The notes below the pieces were generated by a model that saw nothing but the letters and a program-made list of their open reading frames with translations, was not told where the DNA came from and made no database searches. This document shows, one piece after another, positions 16,038 to 24,301 of a stretch of DNA of 35,088 bases. The stretch spans positions 1-35,088 of the forward strand of contig NZ_BJWY01000080.1 in assembly GCF_007990715.1 (NCBI RefSeq). Direction: 5' to 3'. Position 1 is the first letter of the stretch, and the number at the start of each line of letters is the position of its first letter. The position numbers and the translations under genes are program-made. This stretch comes from Nocardia seriolae NBRC 15557. Its GTDB lineage: Bacteria; Actinomycetota; Actinomycetes; Mycobacteriales; Mycobacteriaceae.

Positions 16038-17347
16038 GCTTGCCGCTCCAATCGTTGCTTGGCGTAGTCCACGAGGCGGAATTTCCGCACCTTGCCCGTG
16101 GGTGTGGTGGGCAGCTCGTCCGCGGTGAGGAATACGACGTGCTTGGGAACCTTGAATCGGGCCAGGTTCGTCTTGCAGATCTCGATCACCTGCGCGGCGG
16201 TGATGCCGGAGCCGGGTGCGCGCACCACGCACGCGCAGCCCGCGTCGCCCCAGCGTTCGTCGGGCAGCCCGACCAGGTAGGCCTGGCTGATCTCGGGTCG
16301 CGCGGTGGGCAGTTCCTCGATCTCCTTGGGCATCACCAGTTCTCCGCCGCTCTTGTAGAGCTCCTTGGCGCAGCCGGTGACCTCGAGGTAGCCGTCGGAA
16401 GACAGGTCGTAGTCATGGCGTTTCGGGTGTTCCAGCAGTGCGATGGTCATGGTGGGCACGCACAGGATGTCGGTGGCCCGGTGCCGTTCGATGCCGGACA
16501 GGTAGCCCTCGGGGCTGAAGGTGGGCTGCGGGATGACCGCGCCGCCGACGATGGTGGCGGCGATGATGCCCTCCACGTACCCGAACATGTGGTAGCAGGG
16601 CAGGGAGAAGAGGATGCGGCGGCCGTCGGCGAAGGCCCGGGTGAGCGCGGAGGCGAATCCGGTGCGCAGCACGGCATCGTGGGTGACCATGACGCCCTTG
16701 GGCGCGCCGGTGGTGCCGGAGGTGTAGAGGATGTCCCCGACGGCCGCCGGATCGGTCTCGATCCCGGCCGTCGCGCCGCTGTGCCGTTCGCCGAGGCTCG
16801 CGAGCTCGTCCACGGTCAGCACTCCGGGACGTTCGCGGCCGTCGGTGTCGAGCTGGATCACGGTGTGCAGCAGTGGCAGTCGCCTGTCCTCGCGCCGGAT
16901 TTCCGCCCAGCCCGGGGCGATCTCGTCGAGCATGCCCAGATGGTCCAGGCCCGCGAATCCGGTCATGGTGATGAGCACCCGGCATTCGGATTGGGCCAGC
17001 ACATAGGCCAATTCGTCGGCCCGGTAGAGGTAGTTCAGCGGCACCGCGACCGCACCCGCCTTGGCGATGGCGAATTTGAGCGGCACGAACTCCGCGAAGT
17101 TGGCCAGCAGCAGACCGACCTGGTCACCGGGGCGCACGCCCAGCGTAACGAGCCCGTCGGCCAATGCTGTTGCCCGCTCGGCGGTTTCGGCATAGGTGAA
17201 GGTCTGCTCGTCGGTGATGACCAGCGGCCGGTCGCCGTAGCGGGCGGCGCGGTCGTCGAGCCACTGTCCCAGGGTGTGTGGGGTCCACTCGCCGAAGGTG
17301 TCGAGCAGTTCGGTGCGCCGGGCGGCGATATCGGCCATGTCGCTCAC
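16034..17347 (-). CDS. Acyl-CoA synthetase (AMP-forming), large in-frame internal deletion
   Basis: ANL-superfamily ligase of 437 residues where relatives have about 550. The N-terminal part is complete, including the P-loop-like TSGTTGAPKGVMVTHD (209-224) and LPCYHMFGYVEG. After HDYDLSS (residue 317, base ~16397) the sequence jumps straight to DGYLEVTGCAKELYKSGGEL. The core motifs Y-G-x-T-E and the S/T-G-D loop that bind the adenylate are therefore gone. The C-terminal lid with PTTPTGKVRKF (catalytic Lys) is present. The reading frame stays open, so a protein may be made, but ligase activity is unlikely. The GTG at 17347 overlaps an upstream TGA (GTGA); an in-frame ATG at 17452 is possible but less likely. 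Alternative: assembly error. Confidence 0.85.
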   Translation of the reverse strand: MSDMADIAARRTELLDTFGEWTPHTLGQWLDDRAARYGDRPLVITDEQTFTYAETAERATALADGLVTLGVRPGDQVGLLLANFAEFVPLKFAIAKAGAVAVPLNYLYRADELAYVLAQSECRVLITMTGFAGLDHLGMLDEIAPGWAEIRREDRRLPLLHTVIQLDTDGRERPGVLTVDELASLGERHSGATAGIETDPAAVGDILYTSGTTGAPKGVMVTHDAVLRTGFASALTRAFADGRRILFSLPCYHMFGYVEGIIAATIVGGAVIPQPTFSPEGYLSGIERHRATDILCVPTMTIALLEHPKRHDYDLSSDGYLEVTGCAKELYKSGGELVMPKEIEELPTARPEISQAYLVGLPDERWGDAGCACVVRAPGSGITAAQVIEICKTNLARFKVPKHVVFLTADELPTTPTGKVRKFRLVDYAKQRLERQA

Positions 17348-17452
17348 CGGATCTCGTCGAAGGTGCCCGCGGTGATGGCCTCGATCGCCGGGCCGGTAAG
17401 CCCCGCTGAGAGTTGATGTTTCGGCGCTTGCCATGGGTGATTCGGCGTCCAT
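17344..17452 (-). pseudogene. Short remnant of an unidentified gene between crotonase and acyl-CoA synthetase
   Basis: This ~110-base gap is unusual in an operon with overlapping genes. An ATG at 17452 opens MDAESPMASAETSTLSG. A different frame gives GLTGPAIEAITAGTFDEIR and then TGA, which overlaps the synthetase GTG (GTGA), the junction style used throughout this operon. It looks like the first ~17 and last ~19 codons of a gene whose body is lost. I cannot name the gene. The ATG is also in frame with the synthetase, so an N-terminally extended synthetase is the alternative. Confidence 0.4.
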
Positions 17453-17459
17453 GGGATTC

Positions 17460-18245
17460 CTATCGACCGTGGAATTGCGGGAGCCGGCGCTCGTGGAACG
17501 CCGCGACACCTTCGGCGAAGTCCTCGGTGTCGAAGAGCCGGACCTGCGCGTCGACCTCGTGATCGAGCATGCGGACCGGATCGCAGGGCCAGCGGCCCAG
17601 ATTCGTCTCGAGTTCCCCCAGCGCCAACGGCGCGAGCGCGGCGATCCGCTCGGCGTCGGCGATCGCGCATTCCAGTGCGGTCCCGGGCGGGACCACCGCG
17701 TCGGCCATCCCCAGCTCGAATGCCGCACTGCCGCTGACCTTTCGCGGCAGCAGCATGAGCTGTTTGGCGCGCGCCGGACCCACCCGCGCGGGCAGTGAGG
17801 CGAAGATCCCCATGTCCCCGGCCAATCCGACACCGGTGAAGGCCGTGGAGAAGACCGCGTCCTCGGCGCTGATCACCCGGTCACAGGCCAGGGCAAGTGA
17901 CACGCCCGCACCGAACGCCAACCCCTCCACGGCGGCCAACACCGGCTTCGGCCCTTCCCAGATGGCCCGCACAACCCGTTGTGCCGCTTGGGCTCTGGGC
18001 CTGCTGGCCGCCTCCGCCATCCGCTCCATCGTGGAAATGTCGCCACCCGCGCAGAACGCCTTGCCCGCCCCGGTCACCACGATCACCCGTACCCCCGGAT
18101 CGGCCATGGCCGCCTCCAGTCGCTCGGCGAGTGCGACCCGCAGCGGTATGTCGATGGCGTTTCGCCGCTCTGGCCGATTCAAGGTGATGATCCGGACCGG
18201 CCCGCGATCCTCGGCGAGCACGACGTCGGGCTCCGGTTTCGTCAT
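17460..18245 (-). CDS. Enoyl-CoA hydratase/isomerase (crotonase), Asp-type
   Basis: A 261-residue crotonase. Oxyanion-hole segments are AFCAGGDIS and GLAFGAGVSLALACD. The two hydratase Glu positions are not Glu, while Asp occurs in VGLAGDMGIFASLP, as in PaaG-like isomerases. The last residues (FHERRLPQFHGR) form the usual C-terminal F-x-x-x-R-x-P-x-F signature. It starts at ATG 18245, 16 bases after the preceding crotonase stop, and is the third of three successive crotonases. Double-bond isomerisation or ring hydration/cleavage is possible; the exact reaction is unknown. Confidence 0.9.
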   Translation of the reverse strand: MTKPEPDVVLAEDRGPVRIITLNRPERRNAIDIPLRVALAERLEAAMADPGVRVIVVTGAGKAFCAGGDISTMERMAEAASRPRAQAAQRVVRAIWEGPKPVLAAVEGLAFGAGVSLALACDRVISAEDAVFSTAFTGVGLAGDMGIFASLPARVGPARAKQLMLLPRKVSGSAAFELGMADAVVPPGTALECAIADAERIAALAPLALGELETNLGRWPCDPVRMLDHEVDAQVRLFDTEDFAEGVAAFHERRLPQFHGR

Positions 18246-18261
18246 ATCGTTTTCCGCCCCA

Positions 18262-19092
18262 TCACTTTCCGACGAACCGAGGAGCACGGTGTTCCAGTAC
18301 GGCGACCAGTCCTTCGAGGGAGTCCTGGGTGCCCGAGAGTTCGGCGACCGTGCGCGCCTCCTCGGCCAGCCGCTCCGGCACGCTCGCGCCGACACCGCCC
18401 CACACCAGTCGCTTCACCGCGGCAACGGCTTTGGGGGCCATGTCCGTGAATTGCCGTGCATAGGTGAGGGCTTCGGCTTCGAGGGCGTCATCAGGGACGA
18501 CTTTGGTGAGCAGGCCCAGATCGAGGGCTTCCGCCGCCGTGAGGGTGGGGTTGGTGAGCAGGATCTCCATGGCCTTGCGGAGGCCGACCAGTTGGGTGAG
18601 GGTCACCGACACCCCGGCGTCGGGGGCCATGCCGACGCGGACCGCGCCGGACATGAAGCGGTCCGATTCGGCGGCGATCACGAAGTCCGAGGCGCAGACC
18701 AGGCCGAATCCCCCACCGCCCGCGGCGAATCCGTGGACGGCCGAGATCACCGGCACCTGGAGTTCCAGCAGCGCCGAGATCGCGATCTGTAACCAGGAGG
18801 TCGCCTCGCGCAGGTAGTCGGGCAGGGCTTCGCCTTTGGCGGCGAACACTCGGATATCGCCTCCGGCGCAGAAGTTCTTGCCCTCGCCGGTGATGAGCAC
18901 GGCGCGGACGGCCGGGTCGCCGTGGCAGGTCATGACCGTCGCGTGCAGGGCGCGCAGGAACGGCACATCCATGCCGTTGGATGCGTCGGGGCGGTTGAGC
19001 CGGATGCGGGCCACCCCGCCCGGGATCATCTCCAGCAGCACCGGATCCGTCTCGGCGCTCCCCTGCGCGGCCCGGCCGTGGTTTTCGGTCAT
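18262..19092 (-). CDS. Enoyl-CoA hydratase/isomerase (crotonase), Asp-type
   Basis: A 276-residue crotonase with NFCAGGDIRVF and HGFAAGGGFGLVCASD as oxyanion-hole segments. Both Glu positions of classical hydratases are substituted; Asp in GMAPDAGVSVTLTQLVG matches the isomerase-like branch. C-terminal LEGLVAVLEHRAPRFVGK is typical. The ATG at 19092 overlaps the TGA of the preceding crotonase (ATGA). A family of three adjacent crotonases with differing active sites suggests that they act on successive intermediates rather than being redundant; this is inference. Confidence 0.9.
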   Translation of the reverse strand: MTENHGRAAQGSAETDPVLLEMIPGGVARIRLNRPDASNGMDVPFLRALHATVMTCHGDPAVRAVLITGEGKNFCAGGDIRVFAAKGEALPDYLREATSWLQIAISALLELQVPVISAVHGFAAGGGGFGLVCASDFVIAAESDRFMSGAVRVGMAPDAGVSVTLTQLVGLRKAMEILLTNPTLTAAEALDLGLLTKVVPDDALEAEALTYARQFTDMAPKAVAAVKRLVWGGVGASVPERLAEEARTVAELSGTQDSLEGLVAVLEHRAPRFVGK

Positions 19093-19856
19093 CGTTCCGT
19101 GCCCTTCCCGGTGAAGGCTGCGATGCCTTCGCCCGCTCCGTCGTCGCGCAGATGGTCGAGTACCGCGCGTAGTTCGAGTTCCAGGCCCTGGTCCAAGGGG
19201 AGCCGCAGGCCCTGGTTGACCAGAGCCTTGGCCTTGGCCAGTGCGACGCCGTCGCGTTCGGCCAGCCGGTGCGCGAATGCCGTGACCGCGGTGTCGAATT
19301 CGGCGGCCGGGTAGACCCGGTAGGCCAGTCCCCAGGCCTGGGCTTCGGCGGCGGTGAGGCGGTCGGCGGTGAGAATGTGGGCCAGGGCGCGTTGGCGGCC
19401 GACCAAGCGGGGCAGACGCTGACTGCCACCGCCGCCGGGGATCTGGCCGAACTTGGTGTGGGTGTCGGCCAGGATCGCGTTCTCGTGCAGCAGGACGATG
19501 TCCGCGGCCTGGGCCAGTTCGAATCCGCCGGCCATGGCGTAGCCCTGCACCGCGCAGATCACCGGCACCGGCAGGGTCTCGATCACCGCGCAGGCCGCGG
19601 CGAAGTTGGTGAACAGCCGGGCCATGGCCTCGCGGCCTTCGGCGCGCAACCGTTGCAACTCGTGGAAATCGCCTCCGGCGCAGAAGTTTCCGCCACTGCC
19701 CCGGATGAGGATCACCCGCGCGTCGCGGGCGGCGTCGACGAGTCCGTGTTCGAGCTCGCGGCCCAGTTCCACGGTGATCGTGTTCATCTGCTCGGGCCGG
19801 TTCAGCGTAAGCGTCGCCACCGGGCCGTCGATGGAGATCAGTACCGGTTGGCTCAC
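19089..19856 (-). CDS. Enoyl-CoA hydratase (crotonase) retaining one catalytic Glu
   Basis: A 255-residue crotonase: NFCAGGDFHELQ and GYAMAGGFELAQAADIV are the oxyanion-hole regions. The Glu in GGFELA corresponds to the first hydratase Glu (Glu144 of the rat enzyme). The second position (Glu164) aligns with His in ILADTHTKFGQIPGGGGSQRLPR. It is therefore the one crotonase of the four here closest to a real hydratase. The ATG at 19856 overlaps the FabG-like stop, and its own stop overlaps the next gene, so translation is coupled on both sides. Confidence 0.9.
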   Translation of the reverse strand: MSQPVLISIDGPVATLTLNRPEQMNTITVELGRELEHGLVDAARDARVILIRGSGGNFCAGGDFHELQRLRAEGREAMARLFTNFAAACAVIETLPVPVICAVQGYAMAGGFELAQAADIVLLHENAILADTHTKFGQIPGGGGSQRLPRLVGRQRALAHILTADRLTAAEAQAWGLAYRVYPAAEFDTAVTAFAHRLAERDGVALAKAKALVNQGLRLPLDQGLELELRAVLDHLRDDGAGEGIAAFTGKGTER

Positions 19857-20596
19857 ATCAACCGCCCTCCACCGACTTCCAGCACCGCGCCGGTCATATA
19901 GCTGGACAGGTCCAAGGCCAGGAACAGCGCGACATCGGCGACCTCGGCGGGTTCGCCCGCGCGCCGCATGGGGATGTCGGCCTCGCGGGCGGCGAAGACC
20001 TCCGGCTTCATGGCCTCGGTCATGGGTGTGCGGATCAGGCCGGGTTGGATCGCGTTGACGCGAACTCCCTTGTGCGCCAGCTCCTTGGCCGATGCCTTGG
20101 TGAGCCCGACAATGCCCGCCTTGGCCGCGCTGTAGTTGGTCTGGCCGGGGTTGCCCGACTTGCCGGACAGCGACGACATATTCACGATCGACCCGCGCCC
20201 GGCCGCGCGCATGACGGCCGACGCCGCGCGCACACCGAGCCAGGTTCCCTTGAGATGCACCGCGATCACGGCGTCGAAATCCTCGGGGCGCAGATTCCGC
20301 AGCGAGGCGTCGCGGGTGATCCCGGCATTGTTGACATAGATGTCCAGGCCGCCGAATTCACGCACCGCGAGGTCCACGAAGGACTCGACATCGGCTTCCG
20401 CGGTGACATCGCCGGGCGCACCGACGACGGGCCCGGCGGCGCTCAACTCCTCGACCGCTCGTTTCACCCGATCCGGATCGAGGTCCGCCACCACCACTTT
20501 CGCCCCGTGCGCCAGCAGCACCCGTGCGATCTCGAGCCCGATGCCCTGGGCCGCACCGGTGACGACCGCCGTCCGGCCCCCAACCAGCCCGCCCAT
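19853..20596 (-). CDS. SDR oxidoreductase, FabG-like (3-oxoacyl / 3-hydroxyacyl reductase-dehydrogenase)
   Basis: A 247-residue classical SDR. TGAAQGIG is the cofactor loop, NNAG the strand-4 motif, Ser in IVNMSSLSG and Y-S-A-A-K the catalytic residues. The C-terminus MTGAVLEVGGGRLM is typical. An Asp after strand 2 (VVADLDPDR) favours NAD(H), which fits an oxidative (catabolic) role. The ATG shares one base with the MaoC stop (TGATG). Likely reaction: 3-hydroxyacyl-CoA to 3-oxoacyl-CoA, or dehydrogenation of a ring diol made by the Rieske oxygenase; these cannot be told apart here. Confidence 0.9.
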   Translation of the reverse strand: MGGLVGGRTAVVTGAAQGIGLEIARVLLAHGAKVVVADLDPDRVKRAVEELSAAGPVVGAPGDVTAEADVESFVDLAVREFGGLDIYVNNAGITRDASLRNLRPEDFDAVIAVHLKGTWLGVRAASAVMRAAGRGSIVNMSSLSGKSGNPGQTNYSAAKAGIVGLTKASAKELAHKGVRVNAIQPGLIRTPMTEAMKPEVFAAREADIPMRRAGEPAEVADVALFLALDLSSYMTGAVLEVGGGRLM

Positions 20597-21054
20597 CAGG
20601 CGACGAACCGCACGATGGACTCGATCACGCAGGCGGGCTTGGCCGATCCCTGCACCTCCATGGTGGTGTGCACCTTGCCCTGTACACCGCCGGGCACCCG
20701 GGTGACGGTCCCGATCACCGCGGCGGCGCGAATCTTCGAGCCGACCGGCACGGGGGCTGCGAAGCGCACCTTGTCGAATCCGTAGTTCACCGCCATGCTC
20801 ACGCCCTCGACCGTGTAGAGCTGGTGCATCAGCACCGGCAGCAGTGAAAGCGTGAGCAGCCCATGCGCGATCGTCCCGCCGAAGGGTCCCGCGGCCGCCC
20901 GCTCCGGATCGACATGGATCCACTGGTGGTCATCGGTGGCGTCGGCGAAGGTGTCGATGCGCTGCTGATCGACCACCATCCAGTCGGTGACACTCAGATC
21001 GGCGCCCTCGGCGGCCGCGAACTCGTCCAGATTGCTGAAGACCTGCACAACCAT
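20596..21054 (-). CDS. MaoC-family (R)-specific enoyl-CoA hydratase
   Basis: A 152-residue single-hotdog MaoC protein. The hydratase motif is clear: FADATDDHQWIHVDPERA then GPFGGTIAHGLLTLSLLP, with Asp and His forming the water-activating pair. Length is typical of single-domain R-hydratases. The ATG has AGGGAG directly upstream. It is the first gene of the 12-kb operon. The palindrome at 21070-21086 lies 16 bases before the start codon, and a TetR gene is transcribed the opposite way. Function as hydratase is well supported; substrate unknown. Confidence 0.92.
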   Translation of the reverse strand: MVVQVFSNLDEFAAAEGADLSVTDWMVVDQQRIDTFADATDDHQWIHVDPERAAAGPFGGTIAHGLLTLSLLPVLMHQLYTVEGVSMAVNYGFDKVRFAAPVPVGSKIRAAAVIGTVTRVPGGVQGKVHTTMEVQGSAKPACVIESIVRFVA

Positions 21055-21069
21055 CTCCCTAGCAGTTTT

Positions 21070-21086
21070 GAATTTAATATAGATTC
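21070..21086. promoter_or_regulatory. Putative TetR operator, site C (best palindrome)
   Basis: GAATTTAATATAGATTC has 7-base arms with 6 of 7 complementary positions around ATA. It sits 16 bases before the first gene of the 12-kb operon and about 115 bases upstream of the divergent TetR gene, so that TetR is the first candidate to bind it. It is the clearest of five related sites. Confidence 0.7.
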
Positions 21087-21200
21087 AGAATGTGACGCCG
21101 GTCAACCTCGCGACGAGGCTCCGGCGACGCGTCCGAGCAGTCCGGCGCGCCCGAATCGGGCACGGGCGAAGTGATCCCGCACCGCCCGTATAGTCGACAC

Positions 21201-21899
21201 GTGGTTAGAAAATCCGCTGCGGTCACCGCCGCCGACGCCCCGGACCAGGGCGGGCCGGAATCCAAGGCCGCCCGCACCCGTACGCGCATCCTGGACGCGG
21301 CGGCATTCGTGCTGAGCCGCAAGGGTTACGGCGGCACCCGGCTCTCGGATGTGGCCGAGCACGCCGGGCTGCAGGCCCCGGCGATCTACTACCACTTCCC
21401 GTCCCGCGAGGATCTCATCGAGGAGGTCATGTGGGCGGGCGTCGCCAGCATGCGCGCCCACGTCACGGCCGTCCTCGACGAGCTGCCCGCCGACCTCTCG
21501 CCGCTGGACCGCATCGATGCCGCCGCGGAGGCGCACCTGCGGCACGAGCTGGAGATCTCCGACTACACCACCGCCGCCATCCGCAATGCCGGGCAGATTC
21601 CCGAGCGCATCCGCGCCCGTCAGGTCGCCGAGGAGAACGAATACGGCGACATCTGGCGCAAACTCGTCGCCGACGCCAAGGCCGAGGGCCTGCTGCGCCC
21701 CGAACTGGATCCGCGGGTGGCCCGCATGCTGGTGCTGGGCGCGCTCAATTGGGCAGCCGAATGGTGGAACCCGCGCCGCGGCTCGCTCGACGTGGTGGTG
21801 CGGACCGCGCAGACCATGATCCGCAACGGCCTGTCCCCCGAGAACGCCGAGGCCGAGGCGGCCAAGCCGAAGCGCCGCGCCCGCCGCGCCACCGCTTGA
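21201..21899 (+). CDS. TetR-family regulator
   Basis: A 232-residue TetR protein. The N-terminal DNA-binding domain (residues ~20-65) includes RTRILDAAAFVLSRKGYGGTRLSDVAEHAGLQAPAIYYHFPSRE in pieces typical of the family. The C-terminal ligand domain contains RMLVLGALNWAAEWWNPRRGSLD, related to regulators of CoA-thioester catabolism such as KstR2. A GTG at 21171 would add 10 residues; I prefer the GTG at 21201 because VVRKSAAV leads directly into the domain and the family length fits. It is divergent from the 12-kb operon, with palindrome C between. It likely represses the cluster until an acyl-CoA intermediate binds. It is a paralog of the frameshifted TetR at 24302. Confidence 0.9.
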   Translation: MVRKSAAVTAADAPDQGGPESKAARTRTRILDAAAFVLSRKGYGGTRLSDVAEHAGLQAPAIYYHFPSREDLIEEVMWAGVASMRAHVTAVLDELPADLSPLDRIDAAAEAHLRHELEISDYTTAAIRNAGQIPERIRARQVAEENEYGDIWRKLVADAKAEGLLRPELDPRVARMLVLGALNWAAEWWNPRRGSLDVVVRTAQTMIRNGLSPENAEAEAAKPKRRARRATA

Positions 21900-21920
21900 C
21901 CGAAGGCCACCGCTCGACCG

Positions 21921-23067
21921 TCAGCCGACGAGATCGCGGCCGATGATCTCCTTCATGATCTCGGTGGTCCCCGCGTAGATGGTGTGGATGCGGGTGTCGG
22001 CGTAGGCGCGCGCGACCGGGTACTCCATCATGTAGCCCGTACCCGCCGTGCAGTTGCAGACACCGGTCGACGACCCGCTTCTGCAGCTCGCTCAGGTACC
22101 ACTTGCCCTTGGCGGCGTCGACGGCGGTGAGCTCACCGGCGTTGTAGGCCAGGATGGTCCGATCCACATACGTTTCGGCCACATCGAGTTCGGTGGCCAT
22201 CTCCGCCAATTCGAGACGGGTGTGCTGGAAGTCGGCGATGGCCCGGCCGAATGCCCTGCGTTCCTTGGTGTATCGCAGCGTCTCCTCGAAGATGACGCGG
22301 GCGCGCGCAGCGGTCTCGGCGATCACGCCGACCCGTTCGGGGACCAGATTGTCGAACAGGTGGAACAGGCCGTGCCCCTCGACGCCGAGCAGGTTCGCCT
22401 GCGGCACGACCACATCGTCGAAATGCAGCTCGGCGGTGTCCTGCCCGTGCAGTCCGAGCTTGCGCAGCGGCGCGCCGCTGGTGAACCCGGCCATCCCGCG
22501 CTCGACGACGAACAGGCTCAGACCGCGTTTGCCCGCGGCGGCGTCGGTCCGGGCCGCCACCACCGCGATGTCGGCGCTGGTGCCGCTGGAGATGAAGGTC
22601 TTGTGCCCGTTGAGAATCCAGTTCTCACCGTTGCGGACGGCGGTGGTGGTGCCCTGGAGATCCGATCCGGCCCCGGGCTCGGTCATGGCGATCGCGCCCA
22701 GGAGGTCACCGGTGGCGAAGCCCGGTAGCCAGCGCCGCTTCTGCTCCTCGGTGCACAGGTTCAGCAGATAGTGCAGGACGATGTCGTCCTGTAGACCCAG
22801 GGTCACCGCGAACGAGGTGGCGTGCACCCGCGCGGTCTCCTCCTTCACGACCAGGCGATAGCGATAGTCGGTCTCCCCCGCCCCGCCGTACTGCTCGGGG
22901 ACTGCGAGGGCGTAGACGCCGGTCCGCGCCGCCGCCCGCAGCGCCTCGCGGTCCACCAGGTGCCGGTCGTCCCAGTCCTGGAGGTGCGGAACCACGGTGC
23001 GGGCCAGGAATTCCCGCACGGTGTCGCGATAGCGCTCGTGATCCTCGGTGCAGAGGCCGCGTTTCAC
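21921..23067 (-). pseudogene. Acyl-CoA dehydrogenase (long-chain/isovaleryl type), single-base frameshift near the end
   Basis: The GTG at 23067 lies 1 base after the thiolase stop. The protein is normal (AMTEPGAGSDLQGTT, TFISSGTSADIAVVAAR, FGRAIADFQHTRLELAEMATEL) up to LQLHGGYG. An extra G in the GGG at 22036-22038 shifts the frame. Without it the chain continues YMMEYPVARAY, then IYAGTTEIMKEI, to the stop at 21921 (381 residues). The C-terminal Y-A-G-T lacks the MCAD base; Glu in VPERVGV fits the long-chain/isovaleryl position. As read, about 40 C-terminal residues needed for FAD contact are scrambled. Either a recent mutation or a sequencing error. Confidence 0.87.
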
Positions 23068-23068
23068 C

Positions 23069-24220
23069 TCAGAGCCTTTCGATAATGGTGACATTGGCCT
23101 GGCCGCCGCCCTCGCACATGGTCTGCAGGCCGTAGCGGCCGCCGGTGCGCTCGAGTTCGTGCAGCAGGGTGGTCATCAGGCGGGCGCCGGTCGCGCCCAG
23201 CGGGTGGCCCAGCGCGATCGCGCCGCCGTTCGCATTGACCTTGGCCGGGTCGGCCCCGGTGTCGCGCATCCAGGCCTGCACGACGCTGGCGAACGCCTCG
23301 TTGATCTCCACCAGATCGATGTCGCCGATGGACAATCCGGTGCGCTTCAGTGCCCGCTGGGTCGCGGGAATCGGGGCCGTCAGCATCATGACCGGGTCGT
23401 CGCCCAGCACGGACAGGTGGTGGATGCGGGCGCGCGGGGTGAAACCGTGGTCGGCCACGGCCTTTTCGGAGGCGATCAGCAGGGCCGCCGAACCGTCGGA
23501 CACCTGGCTGGAGACCGCGGCGGTGACGCGACCGCCGGGGACCAGGGTGGGCAGGCCCGCCATCTTCTCCGCGGTGGTGTCCGCGCGCGGGCCCTCGTCG
23601 CGGGTCACGCCCTCGAATTCCTGGATCTCCCGGTCGAACCGGCCCTCCCGCTGGGCGCGCAGCGCGCGGGTGTGGCTCTCCAGCGCGAAGGCTTCCATGT
23701 CCTCGCGGCTGAAACCCCAGCGCTCGGCGATCATCTCGGCGCTGCGGAACTGCGAGATCTCCCGGCTGCCGTAGCGTGCGGCCCAGCCCTTGCCGCCGGC
23801 CCACGGATCGGTCGCGCCGAAGGGCGCACCGGCGGTGAAGGAGCTCAGGATCGGGTACTGGGTCATCTTCTGCACGCCGCCGGCGATCACCAGATCGGAG
23901 GTCCCGCTCATTACCGCCTGCGCGGCGAAATGCACCGCCTGCTGCGAGGATCCGCACTGCCGGTCGATGGTCACGCCGGGCACGGTCTCGGGCAGGCCCG
24001 CCGCCAGCGCGGCGGTGCGCGCGATGTCACCGGCCTGCGAGCCGATCTGGTCCAGGCAGCCGTAGATCACGTCGTCGATGGCGGCCGGATCGAAATCACC
24101 GCACTCCACCAGGCAACGGATGACGTGCGCGCCGAGGTCGGCGGGGTGGGTGTCGATGAACCCGCCCTTGCGCCGTCCCACCGGGGTGCGGACCGCGTCG
24201 ATGATGTATGCCTCGGGCAT
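23069..24220 (-). CDS. Acetyl-CoA C-acyltransferase (thiolase), FadA5/FadA6-like
   Basis: A 383-residue thiolase with complete catalysis: Cys89 in TIDRQCGSSQQAV, Asn-Glu-Ala-Phe in VEINEAFASVVQAW, His in NGGAIALGHPLGATG, Cys in LQTMCEGGGQANVTIIERL. The CGSSQQA segment and the overall pattern are similar to actinobacterial steroid-pathway thiolases (FadA5 type), from memory of that family. It starts ATG 81 bases downstream of the TetR gene stop at 24302 and is followed at once by the acyl-CoA dehydrogenase. A weak operator-like sequence lies 22 bases before its start. Ring-derived or branched 3-oxoacyl-CoA is a plausible substrate. Confidence 0.92.
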   Translation of the reverse strand: MPEAYIIDAVRTPVGRRKGGFIDTHPADLGAHVIRCLVECGDFDPAAIDDVIYGCLDQIGSQAGDIARTAALAAGLPETVPGVTIDRQCGSSQQAVHFAAQAVMSGTSDLVIAGGVQKMTQYPILSSFTAGAPFGATDPWAGGKGWAARYGSREISQFRSAEMIAERWGFSREDMEAFALESHTRALRAQREGRFDREIQEFEGVTRDEGPRADTTAEKMAGLPTLVPGGRVTAAVSSQVSDGSAALLIASEKAVADHGFTPRARIHHLSVLGDDPVMMLTAPIPATQRALKRTGLSIGDIDLVEINEAFASVVQAWMRDTGADPAKVNANGGAIALGHPLGATGARLMTTLLHELERTGGRYGLQTMCEGGGQANVTIIERL

Positions 24221-24241
24221 TGACTACTCCAGACTCTCACG

Positions 24242-24258
24242 GTTTCTAAAGCAGATTC
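24242..24258. promoter_or_regulatory. Weak operator-like site D upstream of thiolase
   Basis: GTTTCTAAAGCAGATTC matches site C at 11 of 17 positions, including a full AGATTC half. It lies 22 bases before the thiolase start in a local AT-rich patch. Weaker than sites A, B, C and E; may be a chance match or a low-affinity site. Confidence 0.3.
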
Positions 24259-24301
24259 AATTATTGGTTCATGGCTGTGCGCAGGCGATTTCTGGCCCGG
24301 G

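Noticed and set aside
21171..21200. GTG at 21171 as the TetR start
   Set aside because: It adds ten residues without family similarity; the GTG at 21201 gives a normal N-terminus.
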